Positions 34,845-35,493 of a DNA stretch of 35,493 bases are shown piece by piece. Each line of letters starts with the position of its first letter. Position 1 is the first letter of the stretch. The position numbers and the translations under genes were made by a program. This DNA comes from Deltaproteobacteria bacterium (GTDB lineage: Bacteria > Myxococcota_A > UBA796 > GCA-2862545). Location: assembly GCA_016938035.1 (NCBI GenBank), contig JAFGVK010000058.1, forward strand, positions 1 through 35,493, in the 5' to 3' direction. The notes beneath the pieces were generated by a model, which searched no databases, had not been told where the DNA came from, and saw only the letters and a list, made by a program, of their open reading frames with translations.

Positions 34845-35493
34845 GCTTCACCTCAGCGGCGCGGAGGGTCTCAAGGAACTGCGCGGCGAGGCGCCGCTGG
34901 TCGTCGGCCTGGACCGTCTCCCGCAGGGTGCGCTCCGCGAGCTGCACCGCGAGCTCCACCGCCTCAGTCCGCAGGGCGGCCTGCGCCCGGCTGGTCTCCT
35001 CTCGGATCTGACGGGTGGCGTTGTCGAGGATCTGGGCCGCGGCGTGCTCGGAGCGCTCCTTGAGCTTGGCCTCCTCCTCCGCCGCGCGGCGGACCGCGTC
35101 CTCCTCGATCGCCCTCACCTCCCCGTCGAAGGCCTCCATCCGGGCGATCAGCGCCTGGTGGCGCGCGTCGGCCTCTGCCTTGAGGGCGGCGGCGTCCTGG
35201 ACCTCCTCGCGGATCTCTGCGGCCCGGCCCGCGAGGAAGGACATCAGCGGCTTCTTCGCGAAGTAGCCCAGCACGCCCAGCAGCAGCAGCAGGTTGATGA
35301 GGTGCCACTTGAGGCCGTTCAGGGCGTAGGCCTCGTTGGGCTCGTCGCCGAGGGTGGGATCCAGCCACGAGGGCGTGCCGTCGTGATCCTCGTCCGCCCA
35401 GGGGTCGTGGTGGCCACCGTGGGCGGCATCCCCGTGGGCGGCATCCCCGTGGGCGGCATCCCCGTGGGCGGCATCCCCGTGGGCGGCATCCCC
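34837..35493 (-). CDS. atpF: ATP synthase subunit b, 5'-truncated by window edge, with His/Asp-rich N-terminus
   Basis: The visible 218 codons run from beyond the right edge to the stop at 34837. They hold an N-terminal repeat region (five AAHGD-type units), an acidic linker (HHDPWADEDHDGTPSWLDPT), the membrane helix LKWHLINLLLLLGVLGYF and the long charged amphipathic helix of subunit b, which dimerises as the peripheral stalk. No in-frame ATG or GTG exists upstream of the membrane helix within the window, so the true start lies outside. Typical b subunits start about 5-10 residues before the helix, so an N-terminal extension of at least 50 residues is unusual. It might include a signal peptide beyond the edge; this cannot be seen. 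Confidence 0.9.
   Translation of the reverse strand, partial: GDAAHGDAAHGDAAHGDAAHGDAAHGGHHDPWADEDHDGTPSWLDPTLGDEPNEAYALNGLKWHLINLLLLLGVLGYFAKKPLMSFLAGRAAEIREEVQDAAALKAEADARHQALIARMEAFDGEVRAIEEDAVRRAAEEEAKLKERSEHAAAQILDNATRQIREETSRAQAALRTEAVELAVQLAERTLRETVQADDQRRLAAQFLETLRAAEVKHG
35419..35493 (-). repeat. 15-bp tandem repeat inside atpF
   Basis: Five exact copies of the 15-bp unit GTGGGCGGCATCCCC (plus-strand reading) fill 35419-35493 and continue to the window edge. On the coding strand each unit reads Gly-Asp-Ala-Ala-His. Because the unit is a multiple of 3, gain or loss of units keeps the frame. Total copy number is unknown. Confidence 0.95.

Overview
The window is GC-rich bacterial chromosome with dense, mostly minus-strand coding. 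It most resembles a Myxococcota (former Deltaproteobacteria) genome. The clues are a protein ending in a MYXO-CTERM-like tail (Cys-rich stretch, hydrophobic helix, Arg cluster), thrombospondin-type-3 calcium repeats, a HYDIN-like/VWA lipoprotein, a kinase-like receptor and long repeat-filled intergenic gaps. This assignment is inference from gene content; no rRNA or other marker is present.

Layout. (1) 1-4401, minus strand: part of a contractile-injection or phage-tail-like locus (extracellular contractile injection system, eCIS, type). In transcription order it has two almost identical tube genes separated by an intrinsic terminator, a CPxC tail-assembly protein, a DUF6760-like small protein, a short sheath-family protein, a third tube paralogue, and a long low-complexity gene that runs off the left edge. 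(2) 4923-8411, plus strand: dnaX, ybaB, recR and an RluA-type pseudouridine synthase in a tight operon. (3) 8469-10906, plus strand: a VWA lipoprotein overlapping a VanX-like M15 dipeptidase. (4) 12215-14608: an exported GH13 alpha-amylase-like lipoprotein. (5) 16015-20498, minus: a Fur-family regulator, an enoyl-CoA hydratase/isomerase, a histidine ammonia-lyase-type MIO enzyme and an sn-glycerol-1-phosphate dehydrogenase-like protein. (6) 20792-23389: a calcium-repeat MYXO-CTERM-like protein and a CreD-like membrane protein. (7) 24564-29874: TadG- and TadE-like pseudopilins, a two-helix K+ channel with an RCK domain, and a membrane-anchored pseudokinase. (8) 29966-35493: the ATP synthase operon atpF-H-A-G-D-C, with atpF cut by the right edge.

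The least ordinary structure is in three long intergenic regions (10.9-12.2, 14.6-16.0 and 23.4-24.6 kb). They share a modular repeat family. A unit of about 217 bp (modules A and B) occurs three times, once with an extra tandem A. A second element, C, occurs three times and is exactly 143 bp each time, with terminal inverted repeats starting TGAGCC; two copies have near 5-bp target duplications. C behaves like a miniature inverted-repeat transposable element: one copy splits module B and another lies inside a decayed gene. Other points of interest are the terminator between the duplicated tube genes, a pseudokinase that has lost all three catalytic signature residues, a His/Asp-rich 15-bp tandem repeat at the start of AtpF, and a palindrome next to the fur promoter.
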